Program-made: the position numbers and the translations under genes | Shown here: positions 26,059 to 39,127 of the stretch, in pieces | Layout: every line of letters begins with the position of its first letter | Position numbering within the stretch: position 1 is the stretch's first letter | Assembly: GCF_958295425.1 (NCBI RefSeq) | Contig: NC_081141.1 | Span: forward strand, 16,131,087 to 16,195,086 | Length of the DNA: 64,000 nucleotides | Source: Solea solea | Taxonomy: Eukaryota; Chordata; Actinopteri; Pleuronectiformes; Soleidae | Direction of reading: 5' to 3' | The notes under the pieces: generated by a model | The model's database searches: none | Told to the model about the DNA's origin: nothing | The model's input: the letters and a program-made list of their open reading frames with translations, nothing else

Positions 26059-29000
26059 TTATGCCTGCTGAGCCGCAGCCCTGGCAGCTAACCTTTCCTG
26101 TTTCTCCTGTTCAGCAATGGCCTTCAACTCCTTTTCTCTTTGGCTCAGCTGCGTCCTCTCAGCCTCCCAGACCTGCAGCCGTTCCTCGTACTCCTCCAAG
26201 TCCACTTTCTCTGCAGCGGCCAGGTTCTGCTGGGCAAAATCGGTCACTATATCCTTGAAGGAGGCAGATTCCACTTTACCCTGAGACTCCAGCAGGCTGT
26301 TTAGTTCCTGGAGAGTCAAGGAAACAAGGAACAAGAGTGACCTCACTTCTTCCTTTAAAGGACTTACAGTAAGTAACACAATTAAATACAAATTTGAAGC
26401 TTCTCTGAAAAAAAGAAGTATTTCAAGCCGTTTCATTGAATCACTGATTGTCAAAAAATAATTCTTAATTTGTGGAAAAGTATTGATTCATTCATTCATT
26501 GATACAGCTCTTGTTGAGCACCTCTATCCACCGTCACCAGTTGAATGCCTTGGTTTACTGCTTGAAAATAGAGGTTCATGTTATGAAAGGCCAACGTGAT
26601 GTCTTGATATTTGCTGACTCAAATCTAATCTAATCTGTTTGTCTGCAAGTCCAGGTCAGACTCACGATTTCCCTTATGGTATTCCTAACATATCACAAAC
26701 ACAATGCTTCTTTTTTTTAGATATAAGTGACCTTCTCCAAGTGAGAATTAGGGCCACATTTGAAGGATTGCATTTTCAAGAAGATAAACACCCCAAAAAT
26801 ACAATACCAGCATCTGTCATCACCTGCTGTAGATGCTACTGCTTATTAAGTGTTGGCTGTTCTCCAGATATTAAGAGATGTGATAGACCGTGACTGTCAC
26901 ATGAAACTATTTACATAAACTAAACTGCTGTGAAAATAATGATAACATTAGATGCACTTTGGTTGTGACAGGAAATCCTGTCCATTACTCGTTTACTGAC
27001 TCGTCTCCGAGTAGGAAAAAAAAATTGTAAACACAGCTGCAGTGAGAAACAAACACCCACCTTGAATCTGCTGATATACTGAGGGAGCTGAGCCCGCTCA
27101 GCCTCATCCTCTTCATCCACTGCGTCTTCTGTCTTCTTGTCCTCCTCACCTTCGGACTCCTCTCCAGAGGATTCAGAGTCTGAGGTGGAGGACAGTTCCT
27201 GCAGCACGTCGTTCACGTAGTCCAGCTGAAAATTAATTGAAATGAATGTAACAAATTCGGAATGATATTTCTCCTTTCTTATGTCTGCAAAGTCCTCTGC
27301 AATATAGCCGGAGTCTTTGGGTGTTATTAAATTACCTGAGCGACAGTTTAATATTGAATATCAATCATAACACAATTGCAGAACAGCCATGTGATGATGA
27401 AAGAGGCTGATAATCTTACATGACAACTCACTTCTTCATCGTAGGAAGAGGTGGGATTAACGGCGACCTGAGGCAGTGACCAGCACACCTTAATGCGAGA
27501 TGTAATATTTCCTCTCTGTCCTGTGGTGTTATCTCTTCCGTCTACATTATTGCCGCGCCGCCGTCTCACTGGCCGTTTCATTCATGTTGCAGTAATTCTG
27601 ACAGACATGTTCGGAGCTACAGGCTCTTCAAAATCTCATTAGACGTGAACGAGATCTTACCTATTGAACTGGACAGCGCAGGCCACATTAGAGGCGCTGC
27701 AGGTCGGCTGTGTGTGTGTCATGCATATATGTAAAAATAACAATATGACAGCATGTGTGCTCCATCTCAGATGATGGACCACACGTCTGTGTCCTGGAGA
27801 GTAACAAGGGCCTGTCTCTCCTGTTTGTGTGGTTGAGACAATGCAGTATTTCTTTTTTTAAACACAAGAAAAAGCTCTCACAATAATAATCTAACGCTTC
27901 AGGAAATTAGTTAGTTTGAAGTGAAACCCACAGTCGCAGCAGATCTATGACAGAATTTTAAATGAGTGCAGGGAGAAATGCAGTGTGACAGGGTGTACTT
28001 TTTTTTAGCTGTATTCTTCTTTTCCGTCTGTATGCTGTCACTGATTTTAAGTCATGTTTGTTGTATGTCCAAAATGGGATTTGTCTTACTGCTCAGAAAG
28101 AACTCTTTTTCTTGCATTTGAATAGACATAAACAAAAGGATAAAGGAGGAAACTGCTAATATAATATTGTAGCATTCTTTCATCCTATGAGTCCTGGTTC
28201 TGATGCCTCAATTAAGGACATGTATATAATATACAAAAGGGATAACATGCTGTGTGAAACCCCACAGATGAGTGTGATATTACAAACTGAATCGGCTGTG
28301 ACTTAATCAAGCAGACTGTAGAAAACACTGTTTTGTAGGCCAATACTAGTCACATCCAAGTTATATTTTTCCTTTTGTGTGGTGCCCATACCTGGCACCA
28401 CACTACGAGGACAGCATTTTTTGCATTTTACAACAGACCTTTGAATGCCCATGTCCTTACTGTGTCTTTGGACAGCTTGATGTCACCAGAAGCAGCAGCA
28501 GATACTTTCTCCATGACAGCCAGTGCTCGGCCCAGATATCCCCGACCCCAGAAGAGAGGCATACCTCTGAACACAGCATGTATGCCCTTTAAAAACTCTA
28601 CTTTGCCTATGGTGGAAAAGCAGAGGAAAATAAATAAGACAAAGTAGCATAATTAGAGCAATTTAATCACAGTATGGGAAAAAAACAAACCTACACACCT
28701 AAGAGAGTGTTTCCAAGTAGCTGAGCATTGAGGCCGACTGTGTTTTCTTGATTTAGTCCACAGATGAGCAGTGATGCTCCCAGTGCTCGCTGCTGTGACA
28801 CCTGCAAGGTCCGCATTTCAATTTATTTGGATTCAAAATTAAACGACAGTAAACCGTGGTTTTGACTAGAGCTTTCAGACTTTACTCAGAGAGAACTTGA
28901 GTTAATCGGTGACTGCATTTACAAGACTAAGAATATTCGAAACACCATCCATGTTTCTACGGTTGTGGTTTTACTCACAGTGAGCTGTGGTCTGGTGGAG

Positions 29001-32000
29001 AGGAACGTGCCCAGAGTGTACAGAGAGAGAATCTGTGTGGAGGGAAGGTCAAAGGCCTCCTGAAGCATCACCTCTTCAACCACAGAGCACGCGTCTGTAC
29101 AACAAACACAACACGTCACAAGTATATAATCATTTTGGCAGCTGTACCAAATGCTTGTTCAGATACTCGAATGTAAAATAACATTTTTAAAAAAGGTGAG
29201 AGCGGTGGAAAAGCTTTTCCTCCATCTTAGAAAAAAAGACCAAAGGGTATATGTGAATGGATTTAAGGTTTCATGTGCTTTCTTTGTCTAGATCTGCCTC
29301 CTATCACCCCCAAAATAATAGCACAGTTAATAATTAATAATAAATGTTTGAGTTGTAGAAAAAGAAGTAAATCACATAGAAAAAAAGAGGGAGAGAGGGG
29401 AGCAGGGAGTTTATTCTCCATACCCAAACCACATGTATGGATTGCAGTGACAACAAAATGAACAATTATATTTTTCCCACGTTCATCTGCCTGATTTTGT
29501 TTATTTGTTTCCATAATTTCTTCATGGATTTGATCAACTATAGTTTGAAAGTATTTCTTTTATGTATTCAAATGTGTGGGACTTCACATTGACAACAGGG
29601 GCCAACAAATCACTACAAATGTGTGAAGATGTCCAAAAAAAAAAATGTATTTGTTGATTTGTTCATACACTACTCTTATGTGAACCTGAGATGGTAAAAA
29701 TTATGTTGTAATGTGGAATGTGTCTGAGCACCGTCAAAAAAGAGAGTCAGTGAATCCAACCATTGAAGCAACAAGAATGTGTCAACACTGTAAAGTCATT
29801 ACTCTGAAGAATATGGTTTTTGGTACAAGGGTCAATTCAGTGCTGGTTTTGATTTTTAATGCGATTTTGAAAAATAAATAAATTGCCAGATTAACGATTT
29901 ACTGTATACAGCTATTACAGAAATATACCCCCTTCTACAAACAATGTAATGCTTCCAAAATGATTTGATTGACTTGACATTTATTTCCACTCCTGGCAAC
30001 AATCAAAAAAACAAGAATGTGTTTGGAAATCTGCAAGACCTTGTACTTTATTTCACTTATTTTGCTGAGCCTTGTTTTTCCTAAATCTGTCATTGGGAGA
30101 CAGTTTTTTTGGTTGTTTTTTTTTAAGACAAGGGCTTACTTTGAAAGTCTCCATCCTTAATGTAAGAATCTATGAGCAGATTGAAGGTGAAGTCATCTGG
30201 GAATATTCCAAACTGGACCTACACACACACGCACACACACACTCACACACTTAGTTTGAACAGTCACATCATATGCATAACAATAAGATTTTTCCACATT
30301 GTTTATCTGTGCTCTGTTTACTCTACATGATTATATATGAAGTGATATATGTAATAAATATCTCACAACAATAACAACTGTGGATACCTATTGCATTACT
30401 GACACCAATCTAAACAACTGCAGAGGTGGCCATACAGGCAGCGTATACCCTGCTGTATCCTCAATGTAAACACATCATCGCCTGGTTGAGGCCTCTGCTT
30501 TTTAAAATAACGCAGCGTATACCAGATACTACGGCACATTCAAGAACAATACGCACGTTTGTACTGAAACTGTCAAACATGTTTGATGTTATTTGTTCTG
30601 CTCGCATCAGTTTAAAAAGGCATCTGTGTTGTTCAGATGGGGATCTATAATCGCTCACACTGGCAGATAAGTGGAGCCGTCAGCCCCAATCAGGAGACTG
30701 GGATTAGATTTCCCCCTCTCGTTTCGATGATGAGCCTCATCTGCATACCAGAGAGAGTAGAACATGTTGTGCACCTTGTTTTTAATCGTGTACAAGGCCT
30801 TCTCCCTGGCTCCGTACTTCAGACACTGCCTGACCCAGCTGTGAGTGGTCCAGTCTCGAAGATACCAACAATTTGGACTGTGACGGAACCTGGGGGGGAG
30901 GGGAAGACATCATTTTTCAAAAATCTGCTGTCAAATATTTAGCAGCAAAATCTACACAACAACTAAAATGCAAGAGACATCAAAATCACTTGAATATGTT
31001 AAAGCTGGAGGATCTAATCTTCGCTCTTGATGTTTTTATTCTGCCTCTGTGTGGTCTTTGTGGAAAAACAAAATGATGTACCATTATTTTATGATGCCTT
31101 CTTCTATTCTTCTATTTCTATTAACATTTGTACAGTCTGCACATAGTGAAGCACGATATATAGGACTTTTGGATACCACTGTTACCGATTCCTAGTTTTG
31201 ACAATAATTATTCCAACATTCTTAAAGTAAAAGATTCTTTGTGTGCAATTGGGGGAAAAACACTAAAGTGTAGACTCCAGAGAAAGGAGTAAACAGGAAA
31301 GGTCTGGAGTTGCCCTGAACAAAGACAAGCATGTGACTGAACATAAACAACATAAAAAAAAGCAAACAATTCATTCCAAGAAAAGCACAGAAGTTGGTAC
31401 CAAGGTTGAAAAGTAAGGCAACAGGAGAGATATCTGATACACTAATGCAGACGCAGCCAGTTTCTTCTTACTTGTAAAGGTAATATTCTGCCGTATCAAC
31501 TTCCTCCTGAGACGATATGTTGTCAACAAACTGAAACACAAGCAGAGAAAAAAATAAATAACAAACTATACAAATGACATATATTCCATTTAAAAATGGA
31601 TTCAGCTTACCCGCGACACAGTTAGAGAGCTGACTGGGAGTTTCCTCTCATATATTCTGTCCATAGTGGCAGCCAGTTCAGCTGAAAGATGAAGAAAATA
31701 TATATGTTTTATCATGTGACAAACAAACTAAATCAAAATAACTTGTGTCACAACATGCCCAAGGCGAAAAAAGCAAAATCTATTTGTGTCATATATTCAA
31801 ATGCTTTATCATCCCTGCTAATCAATTACATTTTTAAAACATCTGTGTCAGCAATGACGATAATTAAATAAATAAATAATGAGCTATGATACTCTGTGTG
31901 TAATAATTATCCCTTCACTACTGAACAGTCACCAAATCAAGGAGGCTGCAGCGTTACACTGCCATCGTGTGTTGATCAAATGCATACACATGAACAGCTG

Positions 32001-35000
32001 ATACTGAGCACTGAAGTTATTCATGCATCTAAAAAGGACGTCTGTTTTATACAAAACTAAACACACAAAAAGCAGAACAAGTATAATATCAAGGAGTATC
32101 TACTTAAATAAAAAACAGAAAATATTCACATTTAAGAAGCTGAAAAATCAGGGGAAAAAAACCCTCAAACCAATTAATTTAGTAATACATTAATTGTTCC
32201 AGCCCTACTTCACTTGTCTTCTATTATGCATACACTGAAAACAGATTAGGTGGCTGCTGTGTTACTAACTGAAGGAGCCTCATGGATGAGAGGTGATACG
32301 TCTTCAAAGAACCTTCAAGTCCAGTTGCTATTGATTCAGTGACCCTTGGATAACTACAGTATTTCCTGGATGAATGAGAATCTACACTGACATCTAGGTG
32401 ACGGTACACACCAAACACTTCAAAACCAGTTTATGTGATTGGTCAATAGGCCAATCATGTGATAGATGTCTCAGGTGCAGGTCAGACACCTCAATTAGTT
32501 CCACAGTCACATCAAACTGTGGAATCTCAGTGACTTTAACTGTGGTTAGACAAGATGTTAAAGTAGTTCTCTCACGGTTAATCAGTTGGGATTTTCATAC
32601 ACTTGTCCCGTGATGTCATCTAGACAAAACACAATGTTGACGCCACTGCTATAAGTTTTTTCTAACTAATTAATGTATTTAATGTATTTTTTTTGGCATA
32701 CAAATGTTTAAAGGTTTACGATTTGCCCGATATCCTTTGCGATTTAATAATTGTTTTGTTCCAATTTGGTCATGATAATTACTGGGATAAAGTGGTATAA
32801 ATAACTCAAAATCACAATTCAAAATAATTTAATTATTTCCGATTATTGGGCTACACGGTGATGTAGTGGTTAGCACTCTCGCCTTGCAGTGAGAAGACCC
32901 GGGTTTGAGCCCCGGTTGGAACAAGGGCCTTTCTGCATGGAGTTTGCATGTTCTCCCCGTGCGTGCGTGGGTTCTCTCCGGGTTCTCCGGCTTCCTCCCA
33001 CAGTCCAAAAACATGCAATGTGGGGATTAGGTAAATTGGACACTCTAAATTGACCATAGGAGTGAGTGTGAGAGTGAATGGTTGTTTGTCTCTATCTGTG
33101 TCTGGCCCTGCGATGGACTGGCGAACTGTCCAGGGTGTACCCCGCCTATCGCCCGATGTAGCTGAGATTGGCACAGCACCCCCGCTACCCTCTGGTGGAG
33201 GATAAAGCGGTAGATGATGACTGACTATCTCCGATTATTCCATCTTTTATGCAAATTAGAAAATGCAACTCATAGCTTTATGTTCTTATCCTTGCAGTAG
33301 AATAAAGTAGTTACTGTTTTGATTGTGATGTGTGGCAATACAGGCTACACAGTAAATATTGAACTGAATTTTGAGTTAAAAAGATATTTTTTTAGATATA
33401 TTTAGAAAATTATTTATTTGAGGTAAAACATTCAAAGCTGTTATACACTCACCTGCCACTTCTTACAAACACATAATACCTAACCTGTTGTGTGTTTAGA
33501 AATGTTCTTTGCATTCCTTGTTTGTAACCTTGTTTATTTACTGTTGCCCTCCTCTCATTTAGCACCAGTCTGGCCACACTTCTCTGGCATCAACAAGGCA
33601 TTTATGCTGAGACAACTGCTGATTCCTGTAAATTATCTCTTTTCAGGCCATTTCTCTCTAACCCGAAGAGGTGCTTGTGTATGAAAATCCCTGATCAACT
33701 GCTCAGTAGTTTCTGAAATACTTAGATCAGAGCTTCTGGCATCAACAACCCTGTAATGTTTCATGAATCACCTATTTTCCTCATTACTTATTTTCCAGGT
33801 CATTTTCACCATGTCTACATGCCTGAATCCATGGAGTTGCTGGCTAAGATATTTGCCTCAACGAGCAACTGAACATGTGCATTAACAGAAGTTTTGTATT
33901 ATATCTCAAGAAGGGTTTGTGTAATCATATAGTCATGGAATGATTTTAAAGCTTTATGTCAAGTTTATCCTGAGCAAAATAATTTTGATTAACAATATTA
34001 TTGCGATGACTGAAAATGTTTTTGTTTATTTTTTTAGATTCTTAAACAGGTCCAGCCTTCTGTCTGCACTTACGGTGGCCAGAGACATTGCAGATAGGAT
34101 ACATATTTTTTTAGTGAAAAATAAATTAATGGATCATAGATGATGAATGAATGAATAAATAAATTAATAAGTCATGAGGAAAGATTCAGCTCTTCAGAGG
34201 CACATTAATAGATCACAAGCATTGTATGCTGGTGAGACAGAATTTTCCAAGTCAAACATGTGAATTATTGATGTTTTTCTTCATTCACAATTAACACGAT
34301 AATATAAATTCACCAGGATTAACTTATTGCAAGTGCTTTTAATAATATCGTATTATTGTCACACCACTAAATGCTAAAACACTATATCAATATTCCGTAT
34401 ATTGAATCTCTTTTTATTGTTAATGAAGAAAATGACGTAATGACGAATTGGAATTGACTTGCCCAGCCCAATTGTTGTCAATCACAAGCTCAATGTCTTT
34501 CCGTGGCCTCCTCAGTCTCTAAGGCTGTGTATTGGCAAGATTATGGTAATATGATACACATCCTGACACCTGGGTGACAAGCACATCCATCCATCTCATA
34601 CCGCTTCGTCAGAAGAGGCGCTGGTGCCAATCCCAGATGACGGCGGGCGAAAGGCGGGGTACACCCTGGATTGGACGCCGGCCCATCACAGGGCCACACA
34701 GAGACATACAACCATCTACTCTCACACCTACGGTCAATTTAAAGTGTCCAATTTGCCTAATCCCCAAATCTACATGTTACCTGAATGCAGGAAACCGGAG
34801 AACCCTGAGCACACACACTTTCCAATACATTGGAGGTACCGTGAGCAAGGTGATTTCAACCCAATTTTTTTTCTAATTTTCTAATTTAAGAAAAACTCTC
34901 ATAGTAAAACCTACCCAGTTTTATGATGAGACAATACACAGTTTCCTTGTCTATTAAAGAGTGCAAAAGCGGGTTGAAAACTTGCTACCTGTGGTGGTCG

Positions 35001-35624
35001 GAGGATTAAATACAACACATAGAGTATAGAGTATCATGACCATGACATGTCACACAATCTGTCTCCACACCTACAATTTAGTGATGTGGTATTCTGGTAC
35101 AACAGGAGATTGACATCACTATGGACCACAATCTCACAGACAAGAGTCAATGAGCCAAACCATGCTGGGTTGTCCTGACATTTGCCAAACCAGGCAGTAG
35201 TAAGGGCCAAATGTAAGCTCAGCCCATCATGGTGTACCTAATCAACTGCTAATGTCTGGTGGTGTGGTGTGGTGATAGGGAACATAACATGTTATAGAAC
35301 TTACCCAGCGAGTGAGGATGTTTGTCCCTCGCCTCCCACACTGTGTTGTCGCTGTAAGCTGCTGACAACAACCATCTTCTGGCTGCAAAACACAAAACTC
35401 AGTCCATCAGGTCAAATGGAGGAAGTCACACTGACACTGACACACTCACACGTCGTGTACGAGCAGGACAAAATATACACGCTTCACAAACTCCAAACGA
35501 CATAATAACTGTGTTTTAACACCTCAGGGTGTCAATGAGCCGTGAATTTACCTGAAAAAGACGGAGAAAAACGTTTAACTTTGACAACTGCAGTCACACA
35601 TCGCTTCAACACGGAGGTCGCCAT
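26059..35624 (-). CDS. mrps27: Small ribosomal subunit protein mS27 (MRPS27)
   Basis: Nuclear-encoded PPR-like protein of the mitochondrial small ribosomal subunit, needed for mitochondrial translation. Eleven coding exons: 35552-35624, 35305-35382, 31611-31681, 31472-31530, 30775-30889, 30140-30218, 28979-29094, 28699-28801, 28461-28606, 27061-27225, 26059-26307. All have GT-AG borders and compatible phases, giving 417 aa (human 414). Recognition blocks: WEARDKH (exon 2), [11 protein letters not shown] (3), [10 protein letters not shown] (4/5), [20 protein letters not shown] (5), [16 protein letters not shown] (6), [17 protein letters not shown] (7), then an acidic low-complexity segment (exon 10) and a charged coiled-coil-like tail ending AAQQA. 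The basic N-terminus MATSVLKR fits a mitochondrial presequence. Intron 2 is 3.6 kb and filled with transposons. The exon 5 donor (GTGCAC) is weak, and the exon 6 acceptor sits on a GT repeat. Confidence 0.95.
30219..30251 (-). promoter_or_regulatory. (UG)n tract at the mrps27 exon 6 acceptor
   Basis: On the transcript strand a GT repeat of about 15 units runs directly into TAG and exon 6, where a polypyrimidine tract would normally sit. UG repeats are binding sites for TDP-43 and CELF-type splicing factors. The preceding donor (GTGCAC) is also poor. An effect on splicing is inference. Confidence 0.6.
32845..33225 (+). mobile_element. Full-length tRNA-derived SINE (mrps27 intron 2)
   Basis: The head contains the A-box-like TAGTGGTTAGCACTCTCGCC and the B-box-like GGGTTTGAGCCCC. 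A long tail follows with GCATGTTCTCCCCGTG, CTCCCACAGTCCAAAAACAT, TTGGACACTCTAAATTGACC, CCAGGGTGTACCCCGCC and TGGTGGAGGATAAAGCGG. It is antisense to mrps27. Truncated copies in the other orientation are at 14385-14590 and 34580-34850. Short tail pieces (GGATAAAGCG type) are at about 58690-58735 and 60783-60830. Confidence 0.85.
33450..33860 (-). mobile_element. Tc1-like transposon remnant (mrps27 intron 2)
   Basis: Reverse-orientation relic. CTCACCTGCCACTT resembles the decayed terminus, and GGCATCAACAAGGCATTT, GTGTATGAAAATCCC, AGTAGTTTCTGAAATACTTA and CTGGCATCAACAACC match the reverse complement of internal Tc1-like sequence. No transposase frame is intact. Confidence 0.65.
34580..34850 (-). 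mobile_element. tRNA-derived SINE, 3' half (mrps27 intron 2)
   Basis: Reverse-complement copy of the tail of the SINE at 32845-33225: CATCTCATACCGCTTCGTC, TGCCAATCCCAGATGAC, GGCGGGGTACACCCTGGA, AATTTAAAGTGTCCAATTTG and AAACCGGAGAACCC. The head is absent. Confidence 0.8.
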
Positions 35625-35628
35625 CTTT
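35616..35628 (-). promoter_or_regulatory. TISU/YY1-like element over the mrps27 start codon
   Basis: The transcript-strand sequence CCAAAGATGGCGACC spans the ATG. It resembles the YY1 core AAGATGGCGGC and the TISU initiator SAASATGGCGGC, with about two mismatches. Such elements are known to be enriched in genes with very short 5' UTRs, including many for mitochondrial proteins. It also supports this ATG as the start. Confidence 0.5.
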
Positions 35629-37496
35629 GGACGATACCATTGTGGAGCTGCGAGCGGGGGGGTAGTAACACGATTGCGCTGCATGTCTCCTTGAGTTCGA
35701 GATTTCTGACGTAGAGGGTCATACCAAAAGCGAGAATCGATGGGTAATATCACGTCGCTTGGTAATGATGTATTTTTAATAATTTTTTAATAGTTTTTTT
35801 CGTCAAAATATTAAATATCTTTATGTATAAATAAATAAATAAACGTTTTTAGTTTAGCACTCATTTTCTTTAGCACGTGAGCCCCAGTGACGTCAACATT
35901 TTGGCACCTGAAGCACATGAACCATAACTGCCTCGCTGAATTGCACTTTGTTTGCCTTTTAAACTGGAATACAATGTAAGCTGTTATTACTTTTCTTTTT
36001 CTCCCCGTGGTACATGCTGTCTATAATTTGTCATGTGTAAAAGTTCATGTTTATTAATGTTCAAAGTTACAAGGCCCTATTTATATAAACGCGGAATGTA
36101 CACTTATTAAGGTTATTCAAAAATGTTTTAATCAAATTTGACCAGTCCTCTTGGGTTTTCGTTCTCCTTATCTAGTCAATCCAAATTCAATATATAGAAA
36201 ATATTTGCCCGCAAATCACAAGGTTTCATCACAACATTTCACTTCAGTTTAGAATAAAAACCTTAGTAAATGTAAAATATGGTTAAAGTGAGTAATATTT
36301 CTGTCTGAATTACAAAAACATTCCGACAAACTCTTTTGACATAAAACCTAAAATGCTATACAACTCTAAACACACTGGCATGAGTAAAACATACATTTAT
36401 TGTCACATCTATGATGAATGGGGGCTAAACTGGTGGATACCAGGAAGAGCATTTAAGCTGGAGCAATTTTGTGACAATTAATTGTTGAATAATTTTAAAG
36501 TGATTATATGTATTTGGCTGATAAATTACAGCAGACAATAGAGGGTGCTGTTTATTTAGAGAAGGAGACCGATAAATAGACAGAAGTGGAAGTGCAGGAA
36601 ATCCACTTTAGCCTGAAGCAGTAGATAGCAATGAAAAGTCCCAGAAGTTAGTAATTTGGCATCATGAACAAGGTTTCCTGAAGATTGTCCGGAAATTAGA
36701 TTTGTCCAGTCGTGTTTAAAACTTTAGGAACACTCCATCCAAAACGCACTCTAAGAATAAAGTAGATCTATAACCGCATGATAAAAATATGCTGAGCTTT
36801 GTCAATATTGACTCAAAATGTGTATTTGGGTAGCAGAGCCATTGACCTGTAATGTGTTCTCTGTAACCTCTTTGTCAGGGAGCCAGTGTTTTTGTTCCCC
36901 ACACAGGAGGACAGTCATCAGCTGTGATTACAGTAATCTCCCTGGCTGTGGGTCAAAGGGGACAACAGGTTAAATCTGGGGTGGGACACTTTTGTTGAAC
37001 AAAACGAGGAAGAATTTTAGCCCCATCTTGTTTTCTCTCTGACCAGCAAAACAGGAAGCTGGCCGATTACCTGCACTGAGAGTGTGAAGCCATTATTTAA
37101 AACATACTGCTCTCTTAAGAATAAAGCCCAGTTCAAGAGTCTCTATTTTATCTTTTAAGTTAATGTTGCAAGAGTATGTGCTTTTAATTGAAACCAATCT
37201 CAAACATGCTTCTTCTCTTTAACTCATCTACAGTGGTGTACGTGGTGCGGACTTCCCTATAATCTAAAATCAATTGTGTTATATAGGACAACAACACGAA
37301 GACTGTGCTGTAAAAGGTTATATACAACTATATAAGTCAGTTTAGTGTGTGGGTATTCAGCAAAACTTGCATACAACTGCCTATAAATGTATACAGGGTT
37401 TTGTTATGAGCAATTGTGTTTTTTTTTGTGACGTTTTGAGCTATTCTTTACTCAAGATTCAAGATTGTATTTGCCATTCGTACATGCATTGTTAAA

Positions 37497-37560
37497 GTAA
37501 GATAAGATAGTTCTTTATTCGTCCTGCATTGGGGAAATTTACATGGTCACAGCATAAACA
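37497..37560 (-). mobile_element. LINE 3' end (CR1/L2/Rex1-like tail)
   Basis: On the minus strand the sequence reads AAATTTCCCCAATGCAGGAC, then AATAAAGAACTATCTTATCT. This is the typical tail of fish CR1/L2-clade LINEs: a short hairpin region and AATAAA followed by a microsatellite-like end. More of the 3' region may extend to about 37780. No reverse transcriptase is visible. Confidence 0.55.
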
Positions 37561-38789
37561 TGCATTTCCACATAATGGCAAAGCACAATATAGAAAGATT
37601 TTAACAGAACGACTATAAAAAGTTAAAAAGAATGACCAGAATATATACAGTATGGGCTTGATATTTACGGCATAAACAAGGATCGAACATGAGATATTGT
37701 ATATCAAGTGCCGAGGAATCTTTGTGCAGGTTTCTTGAGTCAGCAGTATTAAAAAAAAGTGGTATAAACAGAATTAATGAGGGAACAAAATCTGTACACA
37801 TTAAAAAACACAATTAAATACTAGAACTTACTGTAAAATACAATAAATTAAAGTACCCTAATATGCACTGCAGCATTTATGAGAGTATCTTGCACATTTT
37901 ATTCCAGTTAATTGATAATTAATTGCATTTGGTCAAGGTTGTTTCCCATTATATGCCTATTTTTAAAATGGCATATGTAAAGATCTGAGTAAATTATATC
38001 AGGATTACCCTGTAATATGTCATTTTGTTCAGCCAATAAAGCAGCACTATGACTTATTGGACTATTATTAAGTGCAGATTATTTTTAATTTTTAATACTA
38101 GATGAAATATGGTGTTTCATAATGTTTTCAATCATAGAAATTCTGTTAACAAATATTTCTTCCACAATTGCTCTGTTGTGTTTATTTTAAAGCAATATGT
38201 TCTGTGTTCCACCGTTAACAGAAGACCTGCAGGTTTAGGACAGTTGCTTAGACATAATAAGACACAAGTCTTTGACTCCAATAAAGTGATTAACTCTTCT
38301 CACCCCTTTTTCGTAATAATTATCTCATAATCAAAAAGTAATGAGTGGATTAAATGATAATGCGCTGAGAATTAATTTGTCACATCGCCATGTTGATGTG
38401 TCACTAATTATTGTAGAGCACATCGTGTCATTTTCCCATTGCTGTGTCTATGTGTTCTCAGTGTCTCTAAAGTTTCACTTCATGCCAAAAACACACAAAA
38501 TTGATCAAACCGCTGTTTCTCACACTCATCATCCCTGCGTGTGCACTGATCACTTGAGCGAGCGGTTGGGATTGAAACACGACGGTGAGGAGAGGAGAGG
38601 AAAGGAGAGGAGGATGTGAGAACTTCCTCAAACTGTTTGTAGTTTCGCCCTTTAGGACACGGTGGTCGTCACTGGCAGAAATGGAGAAGCTGCTGTTCTG
38701 CATTTCATCTGACAAGAAATGACTCATTTACCTGAGCTGTCACGGTTTACAAAGTTATAACACGTAATACCATATAGACCAAGCATGTC

Positions 38790-39127
38790 AACCGTATTGG
38801 TGAAAATCTCGCATTATGATTAGATCACAATACTATATTTTTCAATTCCAGATACCTGTGATTAAATATTTCATGCATTTGGAGATCCCCTGTGATCTGT
38901 AAGTTCTAATGCACAAACTAAGGCATAATATTCTTGAAATTGCACTTATCTTTCTCAAGAAGTTTCAGGTTTTGTTCATAATAGGTTTTGTGAAAAGACA
39001 CCTCATTAAATGTAAAACAAAGGGAAACAATTGGAGTTCTTGTTTATAGGTTATGATGCTATTATTTTAGTGGTACAGCCCACTTGAGATGTGGCCCCCT
39101 TAACTAAAATGAGTTTGACACCCCTGA
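38790..39127. mobile_element. hAT-like MITE relic
   Basis: The right end GTGGCCCCCTTAACTAAAATGAGTTTGACACCCC and the decayed left end CATGTCAACCGTATTGG resemble the inverted ends of the element at 43803-44105. The interior is AT-rich and non-coding. Confidence 0.5.
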
